64,000 nucleotides of DNA from Bacteroidota bacterium (lineage in GTDB: Bacteria; Bacteroidota; Bacteroidia; Chitinophagales; Chitinophagaceae), in assembly GCA_016183765.1 (NCBI GenBank), contig JACPEA010000010.1, positions 62,001-126,000 of the forward strand, in the 5' to 3' direction. The position numbers and the translations under genes were made by a program. The notes under the pieces were generated by a model. That model saw only the letters and a list, made by a program, of their open reading frames with translations. It ran no database searches and was not told the origin of the DNA. Positions 16,835 through 25,759 of this stretch are shown here, piece after piece (position 1 is the stretch's first letter; the number at the start of each line of letters is the position of its first letter).

Positions 16835-18304
16835 TCAATCCTTCCATCTCCAGTCACCCGCGATCTGCAGGGGCTCTTTCAGGTTGTTTTTGATCAGGAA
16901 ATCCCGTGTTTCAGTATCGGTAAGATGCCTGGCTTTGATCTCTTTCGCATCTGCGATGCCATACAGTAGCATAGCATTGAAGCGGACTGTATTTTTCATT
17001 CCCATTTCATCTACCAGGTTGAAGCCATCGCAGTCGGCATGGTAACAGGGGCCTGAGTTATTCGGTAAAGCACCACCAGCAGCTCCTCCTGTCGGAACAC
17101 CATGCAGCATAAAGGGCTGGTGATCGCTATGCAAACCTGCACCGCTGCGGAAGCTATTCTTAAATGAAGTATCAATGGAATGTGCAATAGCTCCGATTGC
17201 CTGAAACAGTTCTTTACTTTCGTCAGAAGAACTGGAATAGCCTTTAGGATCATTGGTCATATCATAATTAAGCATGTAACGGACCTGGTGGATGCTTTTA
17301 TCTTTGACAGACTGGTCCACATAAGCCCTTGAGCCCAATAGTCCCTGCTCTTCACCCATGAACAGAACAAATTCCACAGTTCTCTCCGGACGAAGGTGTA
17401 ATGCCTGAAAGGTTCGGGCCATATCCAGTACCGAAAAAGAGCCGATACCATTATCGATGGCGCCGGTTGCCAGGTCCCAGCTGTCGAGATGGCCACCCAC
17501 CACAATTTTTTCATCAGGCAGGCTCTTTCCTTTGATCGTGGCGATCACGTTCCTGGCTTTGATCATACCGGAGAAGTTGGTAAGCGCAATATGGCTGTAA
17601 ACTTTCCCGGTTTTCAATTTTTCTTTCCACGCCATACCGTCTTCCTTACCGATGCAAACGGCAGGTATCGGGATCAGCTTGCCCGTTACAGAAGCCGTAC
17701 CGGTTAACAGGATACCGCCGGCTGCCGTATTGATGATGATCACTCCTTTGGCTCTGTATTTTGTGGCGATCGCAGTTTTTTCAGAACGATGCAATGATTT
17801 GGTTCCGGGTTTTGATCCGGGCAAAACACCCAGGTATACAAGGGCTATCTTCCCCTTCACTTTATCCGGATCGGCTGCATAATCCTCTTCCAGTCCATTG
17901 CCCATATCCACCACTTCCAGTTGCACATCTGCCTTAACGGGAGAATGTGCCAGCGATACGGATTTTACCTCCTCTAACTGGTTGGCATCTGTACCCATCT
18001 GTACATGTATGGTTCCGCGACTCCAGCTTTCCACTTCAAAAGGTTGATAACGCAGATCAGTAAATCCATAGGACTTCAACAGGTCGAATGCGAATGTTTC
18101 CGCTTTTTTCCCGTTGGCAGAACCGGTCAGACGATGTCCTACGGTTTCAGTAGCTTTTTTAAGACTGCTATACGCCTGTGAATGATTCAACACTTCCTGG
18201 TTGATCTTGCCGAATACCGACTGCCATTCAGGTTTATCCTGCGCAGCAACAGGCAACAGACCCACCAGGGAAAAAAGGGCAATCATGCCGCTGATTTTTT
18301 TCAT
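16835..18304 (-). CDS. M28-family zinc aminopeptidase, secreted
   Basis: This 489-residue protein has a Sec signal peptide (MKKISGM..., cleavage near AAAQ). Residues about 110-240 form a PA (protease-associated) insert. The catalytic domain shows the M28 zinc ligands: GGHLDSWD (His and Asp), AIDNGIG (bridging Asp), MGEEQGLLGS (general base Glu and ligand Glu), NYDMTND (Asp) and a late His in YHADCDG. It is expected to trim peptides in the periplasm or outside. It is a single gene, 108 bp downstream of the PfkB gene on the same strand. Confidence 0.9.
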   Translation of the reverse strand: MKKISGMIALFSLVGLLPVAAQDKPEWQSVFGKINQEVLNHSQAYSSLKKATETVGHRLTGSANGKKAETFAFDLLKSYGFTDLRYQPFEVESWSRGTIHVQMGTDANQLEEVKSVSLAHSPVKADVQLEVVDMGNGLEEDYAADPDKVKGKIALVYLGVLPGSKPGTKSLHRSEKTAIATKYRAKGVIIINTAAGGILLTGTASVTGKLIPIPAVCIGKEDGMAWKEKLKTGKVYSHIALTNFSGMIKARNVIATIKGKSLPDEKIVVGGHLDSWDLATGAIDNGIGSFSVLDMARTFQALHLRPERTVEFVLFMGEEQGLLGSRAYVDQSVKDKSIHQVRYMLNYDMTNDPKGYSSSSDESKELFQAIGAIAHSIDTSFKNSFRSGAGLHSDHQPFMLHGVPTGGAAGGALPNNSGPCYHADCDGFNLVDEMGMKNTVRFNAMLLYGIADAKEIKARHLTDTETRDFLIKNNLKEPLQIAGDWRWKD

Positions 18305-18412
18305 ATAGTACCGTTAGTTTGAGTTGCCAATTTATTCAATAATTCCCACACATTGTTCATTCTAGAAGTAAACAGATACAACTATTATGAGCGGCAATAA
18401 GCAAGATGATAA

Positions 18413-19306
18413 TTAATGAAACACAAAGGAACTCCTATGCTGCATTACTTCTTTCACATCCGCTTCATTACCACAGAAAGGACCGGAAGCTTCTATTTTG
18501 GCGGTAGCCATGGCGGCTGCAAAATTGCCGGCTTTTTCTACAGAATCACCTTTATACCTGCGAAACAGGTAACCGGCCATATAGGTATCTCCACAACCGG
18601 TTGCATCAACCACCTGCCTCGGCACAAAAGCGGGTATCACATACAAATGACCATCGTGGTAAATCACAGACCCTCTACTGCCCAGGGTAATGATCACTTC
18701 GGGTACGCCCCAGTCAACCAACTGTTGAATACCGGCTTTGATATCGGCAGTACCGGTAAGTTGTTCCATTTCCGTTTCATTGGCTTTCAGGATCGAGATG
18801 TATGGAAGCGCTTCCCGTTTTTCAGACCAGTCAACCGGGTACACCTGCTCCTTCCTTACCTCGCGCAGAAAACCCTGCACATCAAGCGAAACTTTTCCCC
18901 GCGAAGCAAGGTGCCGGATCAACCCAACCGGAATATCATCTGCCAACAGCGGTCCCAGGTGATATATGCCGGCCATAACCGTTTGCAATTGTGCTACCGT
19001 AAAAGGGTCTGATTTATGCAATACACGCTGGGTACGGTTGTCCTGGTTTTCTCCATAGATATTCTCAAAAAAAACAGTTTGCTGACTGGGAAATACGGTA
19101 ACGTCAATGCCCGAGTCTCGAAGTGCCTGCACATAGGGCATTTCTGTTGCTGCTACTGCGGTTATCAGCTGGTAACGGAGGGGCATCTGCCTGATGGCGT
19201 TGGAGAAATAAAAAGAGGTTCCGCCAGCCATATGCACCACCGATGCAGGGGTGACGATCTTGTCATGGGTGATATGTCCTATGCAGCAGATATCGTACTT
19301 CATCAT
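18413..19306 (-). CDS. PfkB-family sugar or nucleoside kinase
   Basis: This 297-residue ribokinase-fold protein has an N-terminal substrate region with AGGTSFYFSNA (the GG motif near 28) and a C-terminal PfkB signature DATGCGDTYMAGYLF holding the anion hole and catalytic Asp. The substrate cannot be assigned. The gene follows DUF3037 by 18 bp and is probably cotranscribed with the HipA_2-DUF3037 pair. Confidence 0.87.
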   Translation of the reverse strand: MMKYDICCIGHITHDKIVTPASVVHMAGGTSFYFSNAIRQMPLRYQLITAVAATEMPYVQALRDSGIDVTVFPSQQTVFFENIYGENQDNRTQRVLHKSDPFTVAQLQTVMAGIYHLGPLLADDIPVGLIRHLASRGKVSLDVQGFLREVRKEQVYPVDWSEKREALPYISILKANETEMEQLTGTADIKAGIQQLVDWGVPEVIITLGSRGSVIYHDGHLYVIPAFVPRQVVDATGCGDTYMAGYLFRRYKGDSVEKAGNFAAAMATAKIEASGPFCGNEADVKEVMQHRSSFVFH

Positions 19307-19324
19307 TCCTTTTCAGGCTGGCTT

Positions 19325-19708
19325 TTATAAAACAAGTTGGTGAAACAGGTGGTCCAATGCTTTTTGCGGATCATCGCATAAACCGGGATGTACTTTGGAG
19401 GTTTGTAATACGGTACTCCGGGCTGCCGTTAACCAACGAAAACGGGAAGCTTTATCCAGTGCCGCAATGGGGCCACCCTCTGAACTGCCTTTGCAGATCT
19501 TTTCAAAACTGAGCAGGTATTGCTTCAGTTCCTCTGTATTCAGCATCTCGCAAAAAAGGCGGATCTTTTCTTCGGGTAACACATATTTCATTTCCAGGAA
19601 ATCCTGCTTCTTGCAAAATAGCACTACCCCAACGTTGAAGAATTCTTCACGCTCCACTTTGGGCACGATGCGTATGATGGCATACTCAAATATGTGGTTC
19701 TCGGGCAT
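19325..19708 (-). CDS. DUF3037 protein
   Basis: This 127-residue cytoplasmic protein has the DUF3037 layout: an N-terminal FEYAIIRIVPKVEREEFFNVGVVLF strand region (RxVP...E..NVGV), then a helical middle and a C-terminal region with RWLTAARSTVLQTSKVHPG. The function is unknown. Its start overlaps the HipA-like gene by 23 bp, which implies translational coupling. The same pair recurs in other bacteria, as far as I recall. Confidence 0.85.
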   Translation of the reverse strand: MPENHIFEYAIIRIVPKVEREEFFNVGVVLFCKKQDFLEMKYVLPEEKIRLFCEMLNTEELKQYLLSFEKICKGSSEGGPIAALDKASRFRWLTAARSTVLQTSKVHPGLCDDPQKALDHLFHQLVL

Positions 19709-20489
19709 ATTTTGCTTCTTTTACAAAATTGTCGGCAAGCCGTATCCTCGTGTTCAGGAAGTTGGCATATACGTTTCTTCGTTCTTCGGGTAACAGGTTC
19801 TCTTCACCTGGCTGTAACCATTCATCAGGTAACAAAGCCACAATGGCGCTGATCAGTTCCGGTGTCAATACAGCACTGGCTTCTTTTTGCACTTCCTCCA
19901 GTGCAGATGCCCAGGGCAACAGTACATGATCTTTTACCTGTATAAAAGGTTTTGCCGCATACAGTTCCCAATCCTGCCAGGAATGATGAAAATAGAGCGC
20001 CGCGCCATGGTCTATCAGCCAGAGCTCTTTTTTCCAGATCAGCATATTGGTATTGCGTACGGTCCTGTCAACGTTCATCAACAGGCCATCCAGCCAAACG
20101 ATCCTGGAAGCAAGTCTTGCATCGATCGGCGTAACATTTGGATCAAAAGTGATGGCGCCTGAGAGATAGTGTAAACCCAGGTTCAGTCCTACGCTGGCTT
20201 TCAAGAGGTCCTGGATCTCCTCATCGGGCTCTGTTCTGCCGAATACGGTATCCAGGTTGGCGAAAACGATCTCCGGCACCTTCAATCCCAATGCACGCGC
20301 CAGTTCTCCCCCGATCAGTTCTGCGATCAGGGCTTTTACTCCCTGGCCCGCACCCCTGAATTTCAATACATACAAAAACCCATCATCAGCCTCGGCAATA
20401 GCTGGCAATGAACCACCTTCCCGCAGGGGCGCTACATAACGGGTTACCGTAACGGTTCTTATTTCAGGTGAATACTGGGCCATGGCCAT
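19686..20489 (-). CDS. HipA-family kinase-like protein (HipA_2)
   Basis: This 267-residue protein has a HipA-type kinase fold without the N-subdomain 1 of classical HipA toxins. Visible elements are the ATP-lysine strand LYVLKFRGAGQG (near 40), the catalytic loop DGLLMNVDRTVRNTNML (Asp, Asn and Arg in the D-x4-N-x-DR pattern, near 133) and the metal-binding LIDHGAALYF in place of DFG. There is no hipB-like antitoxin gene beside it; the partner is DUF3037. It is probably not a classical persistence toxin. Its target is unknown. Confidence 0.8.
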   Translation of the reverse strand: MAMAQYSPEIRTVTVTRYVAPLREGGSLPAIAEADDGFLYVLKFRGAGQGVKALIAELIGGELARALGLKVPEIVFANLDTVFGRTEPDEEIQDLLKASVGLNLGLHYLSGAITFDPNVTPIDARLASRIVWLDGLLMNVDRTVRNTNMLIWKKELWLIDHGAALYFHHSWQDWELYAAKPFIQVKDHVLLPWASALEEVQKEASAVLTPELISAIVALLPDEWLQPGEENLLPEERRNVYANFLNTRIRLADNFVKEAKYAREPHI

Positions 20490-20532
20490 TATTGCAGGTT
20501 AAGCTGTTGAAAAGGATAAATATACCGCAAAA

Positions 20533-20562
20533 AAAGAGTCTTTCATTGCTGAAAGACTCTTT
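20533..20562 (-). terminator. Orphaned tRNA-Pro terminator
   Basis: A 13-bp perfect stem (AAAGAGTCTTTCA on either strand) with a 4-nt loop is followed, on the minus strand, by TTTT. It sits directly beyond the 23-bp tRNA-Pro 3' end. It was therefore the original terminator of tRNA-Pro before the island separated it from the gene by 23 kb. Confidence 0.8.
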
Positions 20563-20565
20563 GTG

Positions 20566-20588
20566 GTCGGGAAGACAGGATTCGAACC
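20566..20588 (-). other. Left attachment site (tRNA-Pro 3' end remnant)
   Basis: This copy of 23 bases is identical to 43881-43903 and corresponds to the T-arm and acceptor end of tRNA-Pro. Read on the minus strand, the acceptor end CTTCCCGA is followed here by CCA and then the orphaned terminator. Confidence 0.92.
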
Positions 20589-20707
20589 GCCTTGTTTTAT
20601 TTAATTATTTTTAATTTATATATGTATCTAATTAACTGATTTTAACCTATTTTAATATATCTGAAATTAACTATAACTAAACTAATAGTCATCTAAATTA
20701 AGCAAAT

Positions 20708-20729
20708 CTGTCCGAAATCTGTCCGAAAT
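20708..20729 (+). repeat. Tandem 11-mer CTGTCCGAAAT, two copies
   Basis: Two perfect head-to-tail copies lie at the position expected for the -33 region of the integrase promoter. A third copy is at 43828-43838 near the right end. They are likely binding sites for integrase, excisionase or a repressor. Confidence 0.8.
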
Positions 20730-20744
20730 AAGTTCGATTCCTCG

Positions 20745-20752
20745 TAACTTTG
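20745..20752 (+). promoter_or_regulatory. -7 box TAACTTTG, integrase promoter
   Basis: Exact TAnnTTTG ending 5 bp before the integrase ATG. The transcript would be leaderless or almost so. Confidence 0.6.
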
Positions 20753-20757
20753 AACCT

Positions 20758-22086
20758 ATGGCATTTATCAATTATTACCTAGACAAACCATTTTCCCCAA
20801 ATGTTGCAAAAGAGAAAGTTAAACAGCTTGTTGCAGAGTGTTCAGCGAATAATAAGCCGTACCCAAAATTTATCCTCAATGATAAGCAGACAGCGCTATA
20901 TTTATTTTTTACGTTTGAGAAAGCGTCAAGGATTAAAATAAAGACTAATTACCGGGTATTGCCGGAACATTGGGATTTCAAAAAAGGCAAGTATAAAAGC
21001 AGCACCCGTGGCAGCCTGGAATTGAATAATGAATTGGAGACTTTATCTAACTCACTTCTTAGACAGTTCAGTAAATTGAAAGATGACCAGGCAACAATCG
21101 AGCAATCAACTATACACAAGTTGCTCAGTTCTGCCATAAACGGTAAAACAACCGCAAAGGCAAATGCCCTTACCAAAGCAAGAGCCGATTTTCAAATTAA
21201 AAAACAACAGGTATTAACTGAAGGGACACTAAAAGAGTACAGGACTGTATTCAAAAGTCTGGACGATTACGAGGATGAAGAAAAGCTGGTATTAACCTTT
21301 CAGAGCTTCAATCAAACTTTTTTTAATGACTACGAAAAATTTCTTGTATGCAAACAAAACCCTTATAAAGAGGAAAGAGGGTTGCTAAATGATACCATTG
21401 CTAAATATTGTGCTACCTTAAAATCATTTTTACAATGGGCCTTTGAAAACAAGTACCACAATAATGCCGGTGGATTTACCAAGATTAAAACTCAGATCAA
21501 GCGAAAAAATAAAAATGAAATTGTGGCCCTGACTGAGGACGAACTGTTTAAAATCCTCAACTTTGATTTTTCTGGAAATCTTAAGCTTGAGAGAGTCCGT
21601 GATCTTTTTTGTTTTGGCTGCTTCACCGGTCAGCGTTTCTCCGATATCATGCGATTTAATCCCGATGATTTTGATGGCAAAAAATGGAGTTTTGTATCAA
21701 TTAAAACAAAGAAAAACACAATTGTTCCCTTTACAGGTTTCATAGCAAACGCCTTACCGATACTGGAAAAATTCAATTACCTTTTTCCTGACATCTCCAA
21801 CCAGAAATTCAACGAATACTTAAAAGACATTGGCAAGGTCGTTAAAATCGATACCCCTGTTCGCATAATTCGTTTCAGCGGCGTAACGGAAGTTCAGATA
21901 CGTCAGCCTAAACATGATTTCATGTCATCCCACATGGCTAGACGAACATTTGTAACTTTAATGCTGGAAAAAGGCGTTCCTATGACAGTGATACAAAAAA
22001 TAACACAACATTCTGATATCCGAACCCTTTTGAAGTATGAAGGTCATGGAGAAAATGCTTTATTTGAAAGTTTAAAAAATACTTGA
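20758..22086 (+). CDS. Tyrosine recombinase (island integrase)
   Basis: This 442-residue site-specific recombinase has an N-terminal arm-binding and SAM-like core-binding region (about 1-240). The catalytic domain shows Arg in CFTGQRFSDI, Lys in IKTKKNT, HMARRTF (His-x-x-Arg), TQHSD (second His) and the nucleophile Tyr in LLKYEG. This is the standard RKHRHY set, complete. Length and style match Bacteroidota tRNA-targeting integrases of mobilizable elements. It lies 170 bp from the left attachment site, with a near-leaderless promoter behind tandem 11-mers. Confidence 0.95.
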   Translation: MAFINYYLDKPFSPNVAKEKVKQLVAECSANNKPYPKFILNDKQTALYLFFTFEKASRIKIKTNYRVLPEHWDFKKGKYKSSTRGSLELNNELETLSNSLLRQFSKLKDDQATIEQSTIHKLLSSAINGKTTAKANALTKARADFQIKKQQVLTEGTLKEYRTVFKSLDDYEDEEKLVLTFQSFNQTFFNDYEKFLVCKQNPYKEERGLLNDTIAKYCATLKSFLQWAFENKYHNNAGGFTKIKTQIKRKNKNEIVALTEDELFKILNFDFSGNLKLERVRDLFCFGCFTGQRFSDIMRFNPDDFDGKKWSFVSIKTKKNTIVPFTGFIANALPILEKFNYLFPDISNQKFNEYLKDIGKVVKIDTPVRIIRFSGVTEVQIRQPKHDFMSSHMARRTFVTLMLEKGVPMTVIQKITQHSDIRTLLKYEGHGENALFESLKNT

Positions 22087-22089
22087 TCT

Positions 22090-23016
22090 ATGTCGATACG
22101 CAGCTTCTTGATGAATAGTATGGCTTTCCGGAATATGATGTTAATATCGGGTTATGAAAATAATTACAGCCGAAAAAAAGGAGCCTTCACGCCGTATTTT
22201 AATTATGTAATCGGCCCTTATCAGCAGGATAGTTTTCTGCTTACTTTTCCTAAAGAACCTTACGCGCAACAATATTATAATGCCATTTTTACTAAGTTAT
22301 TTGCTTACAACGCCTCAGATGCTATTCATTATATAAGTATGCATTATGATTTGTATCCCGATCAGCATGCATTTTTAAATTTTCTACGACTGGAATTGCG
22401 CCATCGGATTAATTGGCTTGGTCGTGATGCAAAAACTGCCAATATGATTAAATGGCTATCAATAATGAACTTAAGCCTGGAATGGGTTGATAAGAAATTA
22501 GATGATGCAAGCGATACAAGCAAACAATTGATGTATAACCAATTCGTTCGCAATGATCTTACTGTGATGGTAAAAAATGAGTTGCAGGGATCGGGCCCAA
22601 TAGATGATCTCCATTTAGATAAACTGGTTATCCGGGTAAGTGATAAAGTTCAACCTATTGTTGAAAAAATTATGGATAAGGTGGAAAGCAGACTGGCTTG
22701 CCAGCAGCAAACCGGTTCAATCGCGCTTGCCAACACTCATTCAAAAGATAAGTTAATCGGCCTTTTTCACGCTTTGAAGGAATTACAAAAAGACGCAAAA
22801 ACCAAGAACTCTTCTAAACACCAGCAGGGTGAGCCTCTATTTTCTAAAATGGATAACATAGACATAGCACATTTATTGCTCAATTTTGCGCCGTTTAATC
22901 AATCAAAATTAGATGCCGCTGAACAGCAATATTACCGGGTACGTGGTAAAATTGACCGGGATGATCCCGTTTACATGCAGCTAACAAAATCTCTCCAAAA
23001 ATACTTTTTTGGATAA
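22090..23016 (+). CDS. Island protein of unknown function
   Basis: This 308-residue soluble protein begins 3 bp after the integrase stop, so it is very likely cotranscribed with it. No domain was recognised. Residues 1-60 are rich in Tyr, Phe and Asn; the middle (about 85-150) is helical with RLELRHRINWLGRDAKT; residues 165-200 resemble an amphipathic helix; the C-terminus is Lys/Gln-rich. There are no membrane segments or signal peptide. Position suggests a role in integration, excision or island maintenance, but nothing in the sequence proves it. Confidence 0.75.
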   Translation: MSIRSFLMNSMAFRNMMLISGYENNYSRKKGAFTPYFNYVIGPYQQDSFLLTFPKEPYAQQYYNAIFTKLFAYNASDAIHYISMHYDLYPDQHAFLNFLRLELRHRINWLGRDAKTANMIKWLSIMNLSLEWVDKKLDDASDTSKQLMYNQFVRNDLTVMVKNELQGSGPIDDLHLDKLVIRVSDKVQPIVEKIMDKVESRLACQQQTGSIALANTHSKDKLIGLFHALKELQKDAKTKNSSKHQQGEPLFSKMDNIDIAHLLLNFAPFNQSKLDAAEQQYYRVRGKIDRDDPVYMQLTKSLQKYFFG

Positions 23017-23059
23017 GGTGCAAAATCCGATTGCAACGCAGTAAATAGCCCCTAAGTCC

Positions 23060-23431
23060 TTATTTCAATTGGATCTGGCCGTGTTGATCATGACAAGCAT
23101 CTGCGCACTGGGTACATTTTTCCCCACAAATTTTGCAGTGCTCATGTTCATGTTTACTACATTCTTCGGCAGAATGACGGCAAGCTTTTTCACAAATAGC
23201 CAATAACTCATGAGCATATTCACTGTCCCGCGTCAGCAATTTAGCGGCCAGATAACAGAGATCAGCACAATCTCTGTCAATCTCAATGCAATGTGCCATT
23301 ACCGTAACATCCTGTTCATCAAGACAAGATGCTGCGCAAACCTCACAGGCCGTTGCGCAATCCAATAATTGCTGAATTAAAGCAGCATGTTTGTGACCTG
23401 AATGATGATGACCTGTGTGTTCGTGTTCCAT
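23060..23431 (-). CDS. Four-helix-bundle copper-binding protein (DUF326/Csp-like)
   Basis: This 123-residue protein has a His-rich N-terminus (MEHEHTGHHHSGHKH) and regularly spaced cysteines along predicted helices: CATACEVCAASC, HCIEIDRDCADLC, CEKACRHSAEEC and HCKICGEKCTQCADAC. This is the pattern of the Cys-lined four-helix bundles that bind many Cu(I) ions. There is no signal peptide, so it should act in the cytoplasm as a metal store or buffer. It is convergent with the gene at 22090 and heads the metal cargo. Confidence 0.88.
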   Translation of the reverse strand: MEHEHTGHHHSGHKHAALIQQLLDCATACEVCAASCLDEQDVTVMAHCIEIDRDCADLCYLAAKLLTRDSEYAHELLAICEKACRHSAEECSKHEHEHCKICGEKCTQCADACHDQHGQIQLK

Positions 23432-23650
23432 TTAATTTGATTTTATGGGTAATAGGCTACTATCTCTGTAACTATTACACAATTCATGCCTGAAATCTAA
23501 TTGCCGGAAAAGTATGAACTTTCAGCCTCTTCCATGCCCGGATAAAATATTCTTGACTTAGGAGTAGCAAATTTTCTCATCTGCCGCTGTATTTTATTAT
23601 TCTACCATTGAAGATAACTCCCCAAAGATATAACTACAACTTGCCAGAAA

Positions 23651-24340
23651 CTACTGTTTAAGGCCCGCAATGGTGTTAATAGTTAATGCTACAATAATGG
23701 TATTGAAAAAGAAAGAAATTAAGCTATGCATTAAAACAAAGCGCCTGATGACCTTGGAACTAACTACTATATCGGAAACTTGAAAAGTCATACCTATAAC
23801 AAAAGAAAAGTAAGCAAAACTGATGTAATCCGGATCTTCCCCGCCAGGAAAGTCGATGCCACCGATATTACTGCCAGTATTTAGTTTATTATGATCATGA
23901 TACAAGTGTGCATATCGAATGGCAAAAGTTGTATGCAGTAAAATCCATGAAAGCAATACCGGGGAGAGGGAGATAATGGTATGAATAATCTTATTAAATG
24001 ACGAGTCACCCTTACTGTTTAACAGCAACAACGTACCAAATAGGCTCAGACAGGCAGCGACGAGGACTATCATAAAAATTATTTTAGGACCATCATCCTG
24101 TTTTTCTACCATAGCGCACAATTCATCGTGTGAAGTAATAAAAAAAAGAATCCAGCTTTGCAAAATCATAAAAAAGCAAAATGTATCCCAAGCCAATATT
24201 ATCCGGCTCTGTGGGTCAATTTTTAAAAAAAATAAAACAGTATACAAAACAACTGAAAGTAGCATACAAATCAGTAATCGTTCAACACCGCTTATATTTT
24301 TAAGCCACTCTTTTTCTTTGCGTTTTGTCTTTTTTTTCAT
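23651..24340 (-). CDS. DUF1345 membrane protein
   Basis: This 229-residue protein has a Lys-rich N-terminus and about five or six membrane helices. The segment PDYISFAYFSFVIGMTFQVSD (broken here as PDYISFAYFSF and VIGMTFQVSD) near 165-190 is the DUF1345 signature. The function is unknown. It follows the decayed ZIP gene by 15 bp on the same strand. The 219 bp downstream, before the copper-binding gene, hold nothing recognisable. Confidence 0.82.
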   Translation of the reverse strand: MKKKTKRKEKEWLKNISGVERLLICMLLSVVLYTVLFFLKIDPQSRIILAWDTFCFFMILQSWILFFITSHDELCAMVEKQDDGPKIIFMIVLVAACLSLFGTLLLLNSKGDSSFNKIIHTIISLSPVLLSWILLHTTFAIRYAHLYHDHNKLNTGSNIGGIDFPGGEDPDYISFAYFSFVIGMTFQVSDIVVSSKVIRRFVLMHSLISFFFNTIIVALTINTIAGLKQ

Positions 24341-24355
24341 AAATATATTTAGAGG

Positions 24356-25095
24356 TTAAATAATCATTCCTAAAATCAAAACCAGCAGGAACCCAATGAA
24401 AAAAGCCGAGGTATGCCACACGGTTTCTTTTTCCTCATGCGCTTCCATTAATAATTCTTCAGTTACTAAAAAAAGCAAAGCTGATAGTCCAAACGACAAC
24501 ACATCTCCATGGCACTATCTGATAAATTATGCAGCAAAGTGGCCCCTAATACCGCACTTGCAAAAAATACAATAGCAAACATTGAAATAACAACTATAGA
24601 TTTCCTTTTATTTCATTTCGCCTGATCTAACTCAGTGGCCGTTGCCATGCCTAGAGATAGTAATTCAACCGATAATGCTATAGCAAGTAACATCCCTTCT
24701 GTATTTCCTGCAGAAAAACCAATGTCTAGTAATAAGCCATCTATAAAAATGTCGACACCGATAGCGACTAACAAACTCATAGATAATTTCCCCGAAAATA
24801 CCGATCCTACTGTTTCGCCTTCTATCTCGGCAAATTTCTTGATAAATAACATACATATCAATCCCAATGCAAAACCAATGACAACCTGGAAAGGCTTATG
24901 TTCTTTAATAATATTGGGCAACAATTCAACTGCTTCCACAGAGAACACGACGCCTGCTGCAAAATGCAAAATCAGACTCCGTATAATGCCATTAGGTCAT
25001 TTATAAATGGCGACTATACTGCCACTAAACATAGAAAAAACAGGTATTAATGAGAACAATATTATTTTTTGAAATAATGGAGTCCTCTTTGTTAG
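24356..25095 (-). pseudogene. ZIP-family metal transporter, decayed
   Basis: Translating the minus strand gives a near-complete ZIP permease (HFAAGVVFSVEAVELLP, DIFIDGLLLDIGFSAG, ALSVELLSLGMATATEL, then LLFLVTEELLMEAHEE at the C-terminus), but broken in three places. There is a TGA between AIYK and PNGII, a second TGA between LDQAK and NKRKS, and a single-base loss after SAMEM. Adding one G there restores MVLSFGLSALLFLVTEE. Both TGAs fit CGA (Arg) to TGA changes. The longest intact piece is 24613-24969. The N-terminal boundary near 25095 is approximate because no ATG is visible. Intact relatives move Zn or other divalent ions inward. Confidence 0.85.
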
Positions 25096-25144
25096 TTATT
25101 ATCAAATTAATGCGCCTTTATAAGATAGCTTGGGTAAACAATTC

Positions 25145-25633
25145 TTATTCGGCAGTTTTTTCTGCGTCATGTTTGTGTACCATTTTATTCTTCCATTTTA
25201 CATACCACTTCTGATGGTGTAACGACAGCAAAAAGAATAAAGCCATAGCACTTACTGTTGCGATGATGAACATATTTAAACCTACCGCCGTGCCAACCGC
25301 AGCCGTGCACCAGACTGTAGCTGCTGTCGTCAATCCATGTGAGGAACCGGCGGTACTATTACGATAAATGATACCTGCACCTAGAAAACCGACGCCAGTA
25401 ATAATATTGGCGATGATTCTTGAAACCGCAGCAATATCATTTATCAGATGAGCCCCTATGGCAGTAAATAAGGTAGCACCAATGCATACAGCAGCATAGG
25501 TTCTGATACCGGCGTCACGGCCATGCCTTTCACGGTCCAGTCCGATAAATGCACCTAATAAAAATGAAACAATCAGTTTTGATACAATAATCAACTCAAC
25601 TTTTATATCCACAAATTTGGCTTTAGTTAACAC
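25145..25633 (-). CDS. MgtC/SapB family membrane protein
   Basis: This 162-residue protein has four or five membrane helices and the MgtC hallmark LLGAFIGLDRERHGRDAGIRTYA (written in two parts: LLGAFIGLDRERHGR and DAGIRTYA), followed by ITGVGFLGAGIIY and LTTAATVWCTAAVG. It lacks the C-terminal ACT-like domain of Salmonella MgtC, so it is the short SapB-like form. Family members modulate Mg homeostasis or F-ATPase. The start appears to be GTG at 25633. It lies just upstream of the ZIP pseudogene on the same strand. Confidence 0.88.
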   Translation of the reverse strand: MLTKAKFVDIKVELIIVSKLIVSFLLGAFIGLDRERHGRDAGIRTYAAVCIGATLFTAIGAHLINDIAAVSRIIANIITGVGFLGAGIIYRNSTAGSSHGLTTAATVWCTAAVGTAVGLNMFIIATVSAMALFFLLSLHHQKWYVKWKNKMVHKHDAEKTAE

Positions 25634-25759
25634 ATTCTATTTTACCGGACTATTGTTAGCGACACAAAGCCAGTTCACAGCACATTACTTTCATCACCCG
25701 TCCCATATGCAAGTTTTCCTGCAATTGAAACATTTGTACTTTACGTTATAAAAAATCCC

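Noticed and set aside
20732-20741. GTTCGATTCC near the integrase, resembling a tRNA T-loop
   Set aside because: No acceptor, D-arm or anticodon structure surrounds it. The real tRNA remnant is at 20566-20588.
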